Positions 34,501 through 42,089 of a DNA stretch of 64,000 bases are shown here, in pieces; the stretch's first letter is position 1; every line of letters starts with the position of its first letter. The notes below the pieces were generated by a model. The model ran no database searches. It saw only the letters and a list, made by a program, of their open reading frames with translations, and was not told the DNA's origin. Source of the stretch: JAJDTQ01 sp963422385 (lineage in GTDB: Bacteria > Desulfobacterota > Binatia > UBA9968 > JAJDTQ01); contig OY729432.1 in the NCBI GenBank assembly GCA_963422385.1, positions 3,100,001-3,164,000 on the forward strand, given 5' to 3'. A program made the translations under genes and the position numbers.

Positions 34501-35469
34501 AGCATGATGCTTAAGCGTCGCGTCGGCGAAGCCTTCCTCGAACAACTCATCCGGCACCAACCCCTTCTCCTTCAGGAACCAGATGAACAATAGCCGCGTA
34601 ATCAACCGGATGACGTGTCGTTCCCGGTTGCCGTCCCCGGCGCCGTCGTCCGGGAAACGGCATTCCTCGACCGCCCGATCGAACCAGCGTGACAATTCGC
34701 GATAGAAGCGCCGGTTCAATTCCTCGATGTCGAGCGTTCTTTCCCAAGCGGCGTGCAGTTCGTCGAAGGTGCGGACGCCGGTACAAACCAAGCCAGGCAA
34801 CGCGAGGTCGGCAAAGATGTCGATATGCGCCCGGTGTGGCGTATCGGTACGGATCCCCTTGACGAGTGTCACCCGCTCCAGCACATCCTCGTTGTCATCC
34901 TGCTTGTGGGCGCGGCGATGGATGACGGCCAGGGTCAAGGTCGAGCCGTGCCGGAACAGAATGATGACCGGCATCTTGAAAAGGCGGTTGACGGCGCGGG
35001 TCATTCCGGCAAGGGTAGTGCGGCTGTAGGGAAGGTCCTTCAGTTCCGCCGTGACGAACAGGAAGGACTGAATCCGCCCTTCCTGGAAGCCCGCTGGTCC
35101 GAAGAGACCCTGCTGCTTGGCGATCTGTTCGTCGGCGACTTGGAAGACAAACTCGACGGTTCGCCAGTAGCCGAAAAGGTCGCGTTGCTTTTTGGTCAGG
35201 CGGGTTGCGGCATCGAACCGTTCGAGAAACTCGACCACGGTCCCTGCCTCTGTAGTCAGCGTGCTCCGATAGCCGAGCACCCCGAACAACGTCGCCGCCC
35301 GCTCGCATAGCGGACCGTCACCGGCGAAACCGGACAACGCTTCGTTCAAGGCTTCACGCATCGCTTCGGAGAGAGTTTCACTTGAGATTGGCGGCTGGAC
35401 CCATCTGTTTCGCTTGGCGGTGTCGCTGGAAGTCTCGACGGCAGCTACCGTCGTCCCAACAGCAGCCAT
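31582..35469 (-). CDS. Eco57I/type IIG-like adenine-specific DNA methyltransferase with C-terminal specificity domain
   Basis: A 1295-residue restriction-type methyltransferase. The N-terminal 450 residues form an uncharacterised accessory region. The adenine methylase core has SAM motif I VLDPAVGSGAF (560-570), preceded by GSYYTPRHIVDYM (488-499), and the catalytic motif IV NPPY (846-849). A coiled insertion (about 710-810) separates them. The C-terminal part (about 1000-1295) is a TaqI-like target-recognition domain, beginning IYRGVLTGYNPAFIID. Residues 1028-1071 lie in the inverted repeat, so residues 1072-1295 form the switchable end. The start overlaps the end of the upstream dCTP-deaminase-like gene by 25 bp. 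No classical PD-(D/E)XK motif was recognised at the N-terminus; cleavage may depend on the helicase/PLD partner. Confidence 0.85.
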   Translation of the reverse strand: MAAVGTTVAAVETSSDTAKRNRWVQPPISSETLSEAMREALNEALSGFAGDGPLCERAATLFGVLGYRSTLTTEAGTVVEFLERFDAATRLTKKQRDLFGYWRTVEFVFQVADEQIAKQQGLFGPAGFQEGRIQSFLFVTAELKDLPYSRTTLAGMTRAVNRLFKMPVIILFRHGSTLTLAVIHRRAHKQDDNEDVLERVTLVKGIRTDTPHRAHIDIFADLALPGLVCTGVRTFDELHAAWERTLDIEELNRRFYRELSRWFDRAVEECRFPDDGAGDGNRERHVIRLITRLLFIWFLKEKGLVPDELFEEGFADATLKHHAADRTDYYRAVLQNLFFATLNTEISKRAFSRKTHSTHRDFNKYRYLALLADPDGFVTKLRSVPFVNGGLFDCLDDYEGVQEGGRRIDAFTDNITTQGRDLDVPARLFFDADGLFPLFRRYKFTVEENTPLDREVALDPELLGRAFESLLATYNPETRETARKATGSYYTPRHIVDYMAGEALVAALAEHSQPTDGDVNYWHERLRYLLDYERAFDDAAGLFESEEIRNLVRAISELQVLDPAVGSGAFPMGMLHKLTLALRRLDPDNRLWEALQKELAGKRAALAFNTRNQQERATELAEISDTFERYRDSDFGRKLYLIQNSIFGVDIQPVACQIAKLRFFISLAIEQEPDLTDNENNYGIKPLPNLETRFVAANTLIGLQLSEGKELFEDMIQRKYEKIKAIRESHFLASNRKQKRRYIGQEKKLRGELEQELDTVLKDLMAREQREIDRKVALLPNKENQERLRKTEREKLQARESRLRASLDGFQNIARWDPYDQSVHAGWFDPEWMFGVTDGFDVVIGNPPYIQLQKNNGKLSMLYKTTGYDTFSGRGDVYQLFYEKGCRLLKPKPTHGLLVYITSNSWLKAESGKTLRRYFSERHTPLRLLELGKDTFENAIVDTSILIARHGHSDETGKAVDMDRLLDKAFPPAEHLWGQLRPRGDKPWSALSSVEQVIMEKMEAKGTPLKEWDIAIYRGVLTGYNPAFIIDNATKEALVGEDPRSADILKPVLRGRDIRRYRAEWAGQWLIATFPALAVKIDHYPAVKRYLLSLGKQRLEQSGSTLPDGTKSRKKTGHAWYELQDTCAYHADFAKEKLLWMDLTEDGRFAHDTDGMFCVNTAFMMSGPSIKYLCALLNSKLMTWFMRNTALNSGMGVTRWINASVEAIPIPKISGVQQRLFIRLVDCILKAKAADPSLDTSDRETDIDKLVYALYDLTPEESAAVVEGVKSNPAGHRERRAKRALASRLVAGRKV
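32258..32388 (-). repeat. Inverted repeat, right copy (inside the methyltransferase gene)
   Basis: Codes for residues F1028 to about I1071 of the methyltransferase. With the left copy it bounds a 1258-bp segment (31000-32257). A second, shorter identity in inverted orientation lies inside the segment: 21 bp at 31138-31158 and 32072-32092, encoding CAYHADF in matching frame. Confidence 0.9.
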
Positions 35470-36089
35470 ATGGAAATGACTGCCGCCACCGTGATTGCGG
35501 GGCCGAGCCAGTCACCGTGGCTGTCCAGCATCTGGACCATGAATTCGGATTTGGCGGCAGAGAGTCCCAAGCCTCCCAGTCCGATCAACACGCTCACGGC
35601 GCCCCCCAACCACCGATATTGCTCGTCCCGGACTACCTTCCGCACCTGCTCTGTAACCGCACCTTGAGCCAGTTCTTCCCGAACCACCTTGCGTACTTGC
35701 TCCGTAACTGTACCCTGAGCCAGTTCTTCCCGGACCACTTGACGGACTTGATCCGTCAAGCTGTGTTGGGCAGTGCCGATCCTCTCCACATCTTGTTCCA
35801 GGCGCGTGATGGAATCCCGGATGTCGGCATACTCGTTCGTAACCGATTGAAACTGACTATCAATCGTCTCGAAGGCAGTAAGCGCAATCGATTGCCCTGG
35901 TGGAACTTTGATGCCCTTCTTGTCCCTCGGACCCTCCCCCAAGTGAAATTCTTTGCTCGTGGTCAGGTATTCTCCGGCGGAGCCCAATCTCAGCACATAC
36001 GAGTTCGGACGGACACGGGTCTCGTCGCCGTCCTTGATGACGGTTCCTAGAATTTCCTGTATCTCCCGGTCGTTGAGCAACTCAGCCAT
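35445..36089 (-). CDS. dCTP-deaminase-like N-terminal fragment fused to coiled-coil repeats and a membrane hairpin
   Basis: A 214-residue protein. Residues 1-77 resemble the start of dCTP deaminase/dUTPase-like proteins (LNDREIQEILGT, RPNSYVLRLGSAGEY, KGIKVPPGQSIALTAFETID). The catalytic middle of that family, with the S/R/E active-site residues, is absent, and residue 78 jumps to SQFQSVTNEYADIRDSITRL, a coiled coil. Three copies of a 17-residue unit (QVRKVVREELAQG plus four residues) follow at about 114-157. Two hydrophobic segments (160-180 and 193-212) end the protein. The likely state is catalytically dead and membrane-associated. ATG 36089 is chosen because AAGGAG lies 10 nt upstream; a -10-like TAAAAT lies at 36111-36116. 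It sits between helicase and methyltransferase genes. Confidence 0.65.
   Translation of the reverse strand: MAELLNDREIQEILGTVIKDGDETRVRPNSYVLRLGSAGEYLTTSKEFHLGEGPRDKKGIKVPPGQSIALTAFETIDSQFQSVTNEYADIRDSITRLEQDVERIGTAQHSLTDQVRQVVREELAQGTVTEQVRKVVREELAQGAVTEQVRKVVRDEQYRWLGGAVSVLIGLGGLGLSAAKSEFMVQMLDSHGDWLGPAITVAAVISIWLLLGRR
35610..35750 (-). repeat. 51-bp tandem repeat, coding
   Basis: About 2.8 copies of a 51-bp unit encode the 17-residue coiled-coil repeat. The unit edges are recognisable from GAGCCAGTTCTTCCC on the plus strand. Copy number could vary by slippage without changing the frame. Confidence 0.7.
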
Positions 36090-36272
36090 GGCGCGGCTTC
36101 TCCTTTGCATATTTTAACATGTTGGAGACTGGCCGCGAAAGGCGCAAGAGAGAGGATACGCATGGCATCGTCGCTGTTGAGATAGATTGGGGTCAGCGAA
36201 TTGCCGAGTCTGGATGCGGATCTTGCGTGGGACGGGCTGACGCGTCGCCGCCGGACAATCTTCCGGCCATCT

Positions 36273-39200
36273 TCATGAAGGTTCGGCTTTCTCTACGATG
36301 ACAAGCCATGTGACCAGTTCGAAATTCTCTGCCCCGTCTGGCCGTTCCGATGCCTTGGCGAGCTTCGCGCCGCGCTCCTGGCCAAGCTGGCGCTGCTCCG
36401 CGTCGCTGAACGTACGGGAGATGTTTCGCAGAGCGGCATTGAGGAGTTTGTCGTATTTCTCCATCCGCCGGCCGTGGCGGGTTTTCTGGTCGAAGGCGTC
36501 TTCCAGAGCCGTCGCGGCCTCCGGCTGCGCCACGGCGAGAGCCTGGAACAAGGCGAGGCTCTGTCTCGCCTGCCGGAACGTATACCGCACCGTACCATCG
36601 TCGCGGACATAGACGAGGAAGTATGGCTGCAAGAGGTTGGGGGCCCGCTCGGTCGGCGTGGTTTTCTGCTTCAGGCAGAAGATCACGCCGGGCCGGATCT
36701 GTGCGGACGGTTGGCCGGGCAAGAGGTTGGTCCGCGCGGAACTCTTCGCGGAATCGGCCGTCGAGTCGGTATCGGCGATGGCATGGATGCCTAGCGGCGC
36801 GGCTTCGAGTTCCGCGCGATTGTTCTGAATGTATTGTAACAGGTCGGCGATGAAATCGTCGAGGGTGAGATCACTCATGGCCACGCCATCGTCCGCCTCC
36901 TCGACATCGAGAATCTCTTCGCGGAGCCGCTTCAACTGCTCGTCGCGGAACGCCAGTTCCCCCTGGGCCGATGCCTCGACGACTTCGGCGTCCTTGCTCA
37001 GCGGATCATCGAGACCGGTGGCCGCGGCGTCCGCCAACGCCATGCGCGCCTCGACGCGATTCTTCAAATCCAGATAGCGGTCGAGGTTCTTCGTGGGCCA
37101 GAAATTGGTCATGGCGACCTGCCGGTTGCGGCTTCCGAGCCGGTCGATCCGTCCGAAACGCTGCATCAGCCGCACTGGGTTCCAGTGGATGTCGTAGTTC
37201 ACCACCCAGTCGCAGTCCTGGAGATTCTGTCCTTCCGAGAGACAGTCGGTCGCGATCAGGATGTCGATTTCCGCACCCGTCTCCTTCCGTTGCTGCGCCC
37301 GCGGGGCGAACTGCTCCAGGATATCGATGAATTTCGACGCGCCCGTCGTGCTCCGGTTGCCGTCGCCGCCCGTGACGAGGGCGATGTGAACGCCAAGCTC
37401 CCGCCCAATGTGCGAGTCCACGATATCATCGTAAAGGTAGCGGGCGGTGTCGGCGAAGGTCGTGAAGACGAGCGCTTTGCGGTTGCGGCGTCCGTCCTTG
37501 TCGGTGTTCGGGTGGTTGACCTTGTTTGCCAACACTTTCTTGAGCTCGGCCAGCTTGGCGTCGCGCTCGACCGTGACCTGTTTCGCCAAGCCGTGCAGTT
37601 TGCCGAAGGTCGTCCGGTCCTCGCGCAGGTCACGCCGCCAGCGCTCCACGTCGAGGTCGTCGAGCCGGTAGCGTTGCCTCTTGCCGACGGTGAACTCCTC
37701 GTCCTCGTCGTCCTCTTCGGGCAGGGATTCGACGGCTTCATTCACCCCGTGCTTCCGCCAGGCTTCGATCCTCTGATCGAGATCGTCCATCTTTTCGAGT
37801 ATGCGTCCCGTGGTGAGAGTGAAGGAACGCGCCGAGCTTTCCAGGCGTTTCAGCAGGTTCACGCGCATCATGCCGATGAGCCAGTGTTCGCGGTCGCGTT
37901 GATCGAAGTGAAGTTTCTGTTTCTCCGCATCCAGTTCCGACGTGTCCTTCAAATACTGCGAGGGCATGTAGACCGCCAGCCGAAACTCTCCGATCCGGTC
38001 GTGCAGATCGTCATAGGAGAGTTCCTTCTTGCAGTCCGTCGCCGGATGCAGGTTCTCAGGCGCGGCCCGTTGCGGAAACCCGCCGATCTCCTCGTGCAAC
38101 TTGGGGTAGAAACGGCGGATGTGGGCACGGGAGCGGGCAATGGTGACGGCGTCCAGCAGCGCCAGGAAATCTGTGCCCAACCTTTCGATCAAGACGCTCT
38201 TGTCGGCTTTTTCGCCAGCGCGTCGTTCGTGCTCCCACTGGAGGAACTGACGCTGGGCCACGCCGAACAACGTCTGCATGTCGCTGATGCCGAGGGTTTC
38301 CCGGAACGCGTCGCGGCGCTTTTCGGTCATCAGGTGGATCTGATTGCGCAGGTCGCGCAGGCTGGTGTTCACCGGCGTTGCGGACAGCATGAGCACCTTG
38401 GTGTGTACGCTGTCCTTGATGACCTCTTCCAGCAGCCGGTTGTAACGGCTGTGCCTGACGACGTTGCCCGTTTCGTCCGTTCGGTCGCGGCCCTCGTTGC
38501 GGAAGTTGTGCGATTCGTCGATGACCACGAGATCGAACGCGCCCCAATTGAAGCTGGCAAGGTTGATGGCTCCCGCCCGGCCCTCGTAGCGACTCAGGTC
38601 GGTGTGCGCGAGCACCGTGTAGTTGAGACGGTCTCTCTCGAAGGGGTTGTTGCGGTAGGCTGCCCAGGACGTGTACCGAACCCAGTTCTCCTCCAGCTTC
38701 TTGGGACACAGGACCAGCACCCGCTCGTTGCGCAGCTCGAAGAACTTGATGACGGCAAGGGCCGTCCAGGTCTTGCCGAGGCCGACGCTGTCGGCAACGA
38801 TGCAGCCGTTGTGGCGCAGCAGCCGGTTGATGGCACTGGTCGCGCCATGCCTCTGAAATTCGTAGAGGGCCTTCCATATCTCCGTGTCGTAGAGGTGAAT
38901 GTCGTACAGCAGACCGTCGCGCTCTCCGCGTTTTGCGAGCCAGTCGTCAAAAACGTGAAACAGGGTCTTGTAATAGACGAACTCCGGACCATACGCTTGG
39001 CCGAGGCGTTCGAGGGCCGCCAAGACCTCCGGCTTGGCGTCGCGGGTGAGGGTGTTGTCGGCCCACAGGTCGTCGAACCAGCGGATGAGGGGCTCGCGGT
39101 CCGTTTCGTCGCTGACTTCGAGATTGAGCTCGATGTTCGGCCTTGCGCCGAACCCGAGTCCGCGGCGCGTGAAGTTGGAGCTTCCGACGATAGCTGCGCT

Positions 39201-39587
39201 GCCACCGTCCCGGCGCGCGACGTGATAGAGTTTGCCGTGCAAGAAATTTGCCTGTTTGACGGTGCGGATATCGACCTCTTTCTCGATCCAGGCGGCGCAG
39301 GCCCGGGCTAGGGGCTTCTGCGCCAGAGCTTGTTTCAGGGCGATGCCGTTGTCCTCATTCAACTGAAAGGACTTGGCTTCACCCGCGGCAGGGTCCAGTG
39401 CGTCGACGCTCTGCGGTTCGCCATAGAGAAAGCGCGTGCGGGCGGCCTTTTCCAGGACGTCGCGCAGGGCTTCGTAGGCGTAGATGGTGAAATAGGCCGA
39501 GACGATGGACAGGTTCGCGCCGGGTTCCATGCGTTCCCGCAGGAAGTCCCCGACGCGGCGTTGTCTGTTGTCGATGATGGCGTTCAT
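36273..39587 (-). CDS. PLD-like nuclease domain plus SNF2-family helicase
   Basis: A 1104-residue two-domain protein. Residues about 1-190 form a phospholipase-D-like nuclease domain with FLHGKLYHV (H117, K119) and VGSSNFTRRGLG (137-145). An SNF2 ATPase follows: Walker A ADSVGLGKT (265-272), DESH box (357-360), and LSATPVNTSLRDLRNQ. The C-terminal helicase domain has LVFTTFADTARYL, ATDCLSEGQNLQDCD and QRFGRIDRLGSRNRQ. PLD-SNF2 fusions with an Eco57I-type methylase are typical of restriction-like defence loci. The enzyme would recognise unmodified DNA, translocate and cut. The start ATG 39587 is the natural family start. A palindrome lies 71 bp upstream. Confidence 0.88.
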   Translation of the reverse strand: MNAIIDNRQRRVGDFLRERMEPGANLSIVSAYFTIYAYEALRDVLEKAARTRFLYGEPQSVDALDPAAGEAKSFQLNEDNGIALKQALAQKPLARACAAWIEKEVDIRTVKQANFLHGKLYHVARRDGGSAAIVGSSNFTRRGLGFGARPNIELNLEVSDETDREPLIRWFDDLWADNTLTRDAKPEVLAALERLGQAYGPEFVYYKTLFHVFDDWLAKRGERDGLLYDIHLYDTEIWKALYEFQRHGATSAINRLLRHNGCIVADSVGLGKTWTALAVIKFFELRNERVLVLCPKKLEENWVRYTSWAAYRNNPFERDRLNYTVLAHTDLSRYEGRAGAINLASFNWGAFDLVVIDESHNFRNEGRDRTDETGNVVRHSRYNRLLEEVIKDSVHTKVLMLSATPVNTSLRDLRNQIHLMTEKRRDAFRETLGISDMQTLFGVAQRQFLQWEHERRAGEKADKSVLIERLGTDFLALLDAVTIARSRAHIRRFYPKLHEEIGGFPQRAAPENLHPATDCKKELSYDDLHDRIGEFRLAVYMPSQYLKDTSELDAEKQKLHFDQRDREHWLIGMMRVNLLKRLESSARSFTLTTGRILEKMDDLDQRIEAWRKHGVNEAVESLPEEDDEDEEFTVGKRQRYRLDDLDVERWRRDLREDRTTFGKLHGLAKQVTVERDAKLAELKKVLANKVNHPNTDKDGRRNRKALVFTTFADTARYLYDDIVDSHIGRELGVHIALVTGGDGNRSTTGASKFIDILEQFAPRAQQRKETGAEIDILIATDCLSEGQNLQDCDWVVNYDIHWNPVRLMQRFGRIDRLGSRNRQVAMTNFWPTKNLDRYLDLKNRVEARMALADAAATGLDDPLSKDAEVVEASAQGELAFRDEQLKRLREEILDVEEADDGVAMSDLTLDDFIADLLQYIQNNRAELEAAPLGIHAIADTDSTADSAKSSARTNLLPGQPSAQIRPGVIFCLKQKTTPTERAPNLLQPYFLVYVRDDGTVRYTFRQARQSLALFQALAVAQPEAATALEDAFDQKTRHGRRMEKYDKLLNAALRNISRTFSDAEQRQLGQERGAKLAKASERPDGAENFELVTWLVIVEKAEPS

Positions 39588-39657
39588 GGTTTGTCCGGTT
39601 TTGTAGCATGTCCTCCGTTCGGTTTCATGGCGTCCCGCAGGCTCTTTTCAAAGCAGG

Positions 39658-39672
39658 TCCTATCGTATAGGA
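39658..39672. promoter_or_regulatory. Palindromic operator candidate upstream of the helicase gene
   Basis: TCCTAT-CGT-ATAGGA is a perfect 6+6 inverted repeat around 3 bp, in the divergent region between the helicase (minus) and the cyclodeaminase (plus). It could bind a repressor of the defence operon, for example a separately encoded controller. No regulator gene is adjacent. Confidence 0.35.
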
Positions 39673-39802
39673 AATTGACGTTGACGGGCTCCGATGGTTC
39701 CGGGTGCGTCAGGAGGTGCGTGCCAACCCGCTCATTCCGGAGGGCCGCCGGTACGGCCTGTCGCCATAACCTCATCAGTCCATCTACCGGAAGGAATACC
39801 GC

Positions 39803-40891
39803 ATGCTGCTCATCAACAACCAGGAAGTGGAAGAGTTAATGGACATGAAGGCCTGTCTCGAGGCGCTGGAGACGGGCTATGACGATCTCGCTCGCAACGA
39901 CGCGGTGTACCGGCCGCGGCTCGACGTGTGGGTGCCCTGCGAGCGTCCGGACGGTTACTACCGCTGGGGCACCATGGAAGGGGCCAGCCGCACGGTCGGC
40001 ACGTTCGCCATCCGGATGAAGTCGGACGTGGTCTACTGGCCCGGCGGCGACACCGAGGAAAAATACTGCATGGAGCCCGGCAACTACTGCGGTCTCATCA
40101 TGGTGTTCAGCATCGCCAACGGCGAGCCCTTGGCCATGGTCAACGACGGCGTGCTCCAGCATATGCGGGTGGGGGGCTGTGCCGGGCTGGGGGCCAGGTA
40201 CATTGCGCGGGAGGACGCCTCGGTGGTGGGCATGTTCGGGTCCGGCGGCATGGCGCGGACCTACCTCATGGCCTTCAACGAGGTCCGGAACCTTGAGGAA
40301 GTCCGGGTGTACAGTCCCACCAGGGCGAACCGGGAGGTCTACGCAAGCGAGATGAGCGAGACTCTGGGTCTGAAGGTCAAGGCAGTGGACCGGCCCGAGG
40401 ACGTGGTGCGGGGCGCCGACATCATCTCCGCCTGCACCGACTCCACCCGTGTCGTGTTCGACAATCCCGAGTGGCTCAAGCGCGGCGCCCACGTCACCTG
40501 CGTCCGCGCCTGCGAGATCGGCCCCCGGGCGGTGAAGGCCTGCGACGTCTCCGTTAAGCTCGGGCGAAACACCATGGTCGCCCTCGACGAGGGCATGGTG
40601 CGGCTCCACGGAAACGTGGGCTACGTGGCCGGGCAACCCGAGGAGATCGCACGTATCCCGAACCCCACGGTGGACAACTACACCGGCGACTACTTCGACT
40701 TTTTCATGGACGTGAAGATGGGGCGCAAACCGGGCCGGACGAGTCCCGACCAGACCACCTTCTTCATCAATGCGGGAACCCAGGGTCTCCAGTTCGCGGC
40801 CTGCGCCGGACGGGTTTACCAAATGGCGAAAGAGAAGGGCATGGGCCGCGAGCTGCCCACGGAATGGTTCACCCAGGACGTCCGGGACTGA
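39803..40891 (+). CDS. Ornithine cyclodeaminase/mu-crystallin family protein (paralogue 1)
   Basis: A 362-residue NAD(P)-binding protein. The N-terminal part has MLLINNQEVEELMDMKACLE and the substrate-site LAMVNDGVLQHMRVGGCAGL. The Rossmann motif is VVGMFGSGGMARTYL, followed by VRVYSPTRANRE. Family members deaminate ornithine to proline or act as ketimine or alanine dehydrogenases; which reaction applies here is unknown. GGAAGGA precedes ATG 39803 by 8 nt. A paralogue lies at 42090-43178 on the same strand, with a lytic transglycosylase gene between them. Confidence 0.82.
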   Translation: MLLINNQEVEELMDMKACLEALETGYDDLARNDAVYRPRLDVWVPCERPDGYYRWGTMEGASRTVGTFAIRMKSDVVYWPGGDTEEKYCMEPGNYCGLIMVFSIANGEPLAMVNDGVLQHMRVGGCAGLGARYIAREDASVVGMFGSGGMARTYLMAFNEVRNLEEVRVYSPTRANREVYASEMSETLGLKVKAVDRPEDVVRGADIISACTDSTRVVFDNPEWLKRGAHVTCVRACEIGPRAVKACDVSVKLGRNTMVALDEGMVRLHGNVGYVAGQPEEIARIPNPTVDNYTGDYFDFFMDVKMGRKPGRTSPDQTTFFINAGTQGLQFAACAGRVYQMAKEKGMGRELPTEWFTQDVRD

Positions 40892-40932
40892 GCGTCCTGG
40901 AACCAGCGTCATGGCCGGACGGGCGGAGGGCG

Positions 40933-42051
40933 GTGCGGATCTTCGTAGTGGTAGTCGCCGCGCTCCAACTGCTCGGCGGTTGCCAGCCGGCGCCGCCTGT
41001 GCCCGTGGCGCCGCCGGAGATCCGGGATGACCACGGCGTGCGGTCGCTTCGGGCGGCCGTGGCGGAAAGCCTGCGGTTCCTCGACGCCGTTCCCGCTGAG
41101 CGGTTCCTGGGGGAGTGGCCCAGGCGGGTGACGGCGGAAGACGTCCGGTCGTCCCTGACCGAGTTCCTGCATCTCCTGGACGAATCGCCGGTATCGGGCG
41201 AGGACTGGCCGAACCGGGTGGCGGCGCGGTTTGATTTCTTTCCCGCACCGCTGAGCGGGGCACGGCGTGACGTCCTTTTCACCGGCTACTACCAGCCGGT
41301 GATCGATGCCAGTCCGATGGAGACCGCCGACTACCGCTATCCCGTCTACCGGGAGCCGGACGGGTTGCGCATGCGTCGGGCACGGGGGGAGACTGCGGTC
41401 GGATACACCCGCTACGACATCGACGTCCTGGGCAGGCTCGAAGGCAAGGGTCACGAGATTGCCTGGCTTCGGGATCCGGTGGACCGGTTCTTCCTGCACA
41501 TCCAGGGCTCGGGTCTGTTGCGGATGACCGACGGACGCGAGGTGCCGCTCAACTTCGCGGCCGCCAACGGCAGGCGTTACACCAGCATAGGCAAGGTCCT
41601 CATCGACCAGGGCAAGCTGGACCGGGAGTCCATGTCGATGCAGCGCATCCGCGCCTACCTGGCCGAGTTTCCGGGCGAGCGCGAGGCGTTGTTCGCGCGG
41701 AACGAGCGGTACATCTTCTTCCGGTTGGGGGAGAAGGGGCCGCTGGGAAGCCTCGGCGTTCCGCTGACGGCGGGGCGCTCGGCCGCCACGGACCACGGGG
41801 TCTACCCCAAGGGCGCTCTCCTGTTCGTCGAGACCCGGGCACCGGTGGTGGGCGAGCACGGCGGGCTGGCAGGCTGGCGGCCGGTGAGGCGTTTCGTTCT
41901 CAATCAGGACACGGGCGCGGCCATCCGGGGTCCGGCGCGGGTGGACCTGTATTTCGGGACGGGTGACGGGGCGGGGGCGGAGGCCGGATACATGCAGAGC
42001 ACGGGAAGGCTTTATCTATTGATGAAGCGCGGAGCGGCGCCGCTCGATTGA
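40933..42051 (+). CDS. mltA: Membrane-bound lytic murein transglycosylase A
   Basis: A 372-residue outer-membrane lipoprotein that cuts peptidoglycan glycan strands with formation of 1,6-anhydro ends. From GTG 40933 there is a short hydrophobic signal, IFVVVVAALQLLGGC, with the lipobox cysteine. The MltA domain follows (FTGYYQPVIDASP, FFLHIQGSGLL, then the 3D region with VDLYFGTGDGAGAEAGYMQ). The aspartate in the last motif corresponds to the catalytic acid. The start is not certain; ribosome spacing before 40933 is short, and the frame is open further upstream into the cyclodeaminase end. Confidence 0.85.
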   Translation: MRIFVVVVAALQLLGGCQPAPPVPVAPPEIRDDHGVRSLRAAVAESLRFLDAVPAERFLGEWPRRVTAEDVRSSLTEFLHLLDESPVSGEDWPNRVAARFDFFPAPLSGARRDVLFTGYYQPVIDASPMETADYRYPVYREPDGLRMRRARGETAVGYTRYDIDVLGRLEGKGHEIAWLRDPVDRFFLHIQGSGLLRMTDGREVPLNFAAANGRRYTSIGKVLIDQGKLDRESMSMQRIRAYLAEFPGEREALFARNERYIFFRLGEKGPLGSLGVPLTAGRSAATDHGVYPKGALLFVETRAPVVGEHGGLAGWRPVRRFVLNQDTGAAIRGPARVDLYFGTGDGAGAEAGYMQSTGRLYLLMKRGAAPLD

Positions 42052-42089
42052 ACGGTGTCGGGGAACGAATCGATATCAGGGAGGTTGCG

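Noticed and set aside
37185..39311. 708-codon plus-strand frame
   Set aside because: It is antisense to the PLD-SNF2 helicase, which has clear catalytic motifs; no domain seen.
31582..39587. Call of BREX or DISARM for the defence locus
   Set aside because: No pglZ, brxC or brxA, and no drmA/drmB. The methyltransferase and PLD-SNF2 helicase resemble parts of both but the defining genes are missing.
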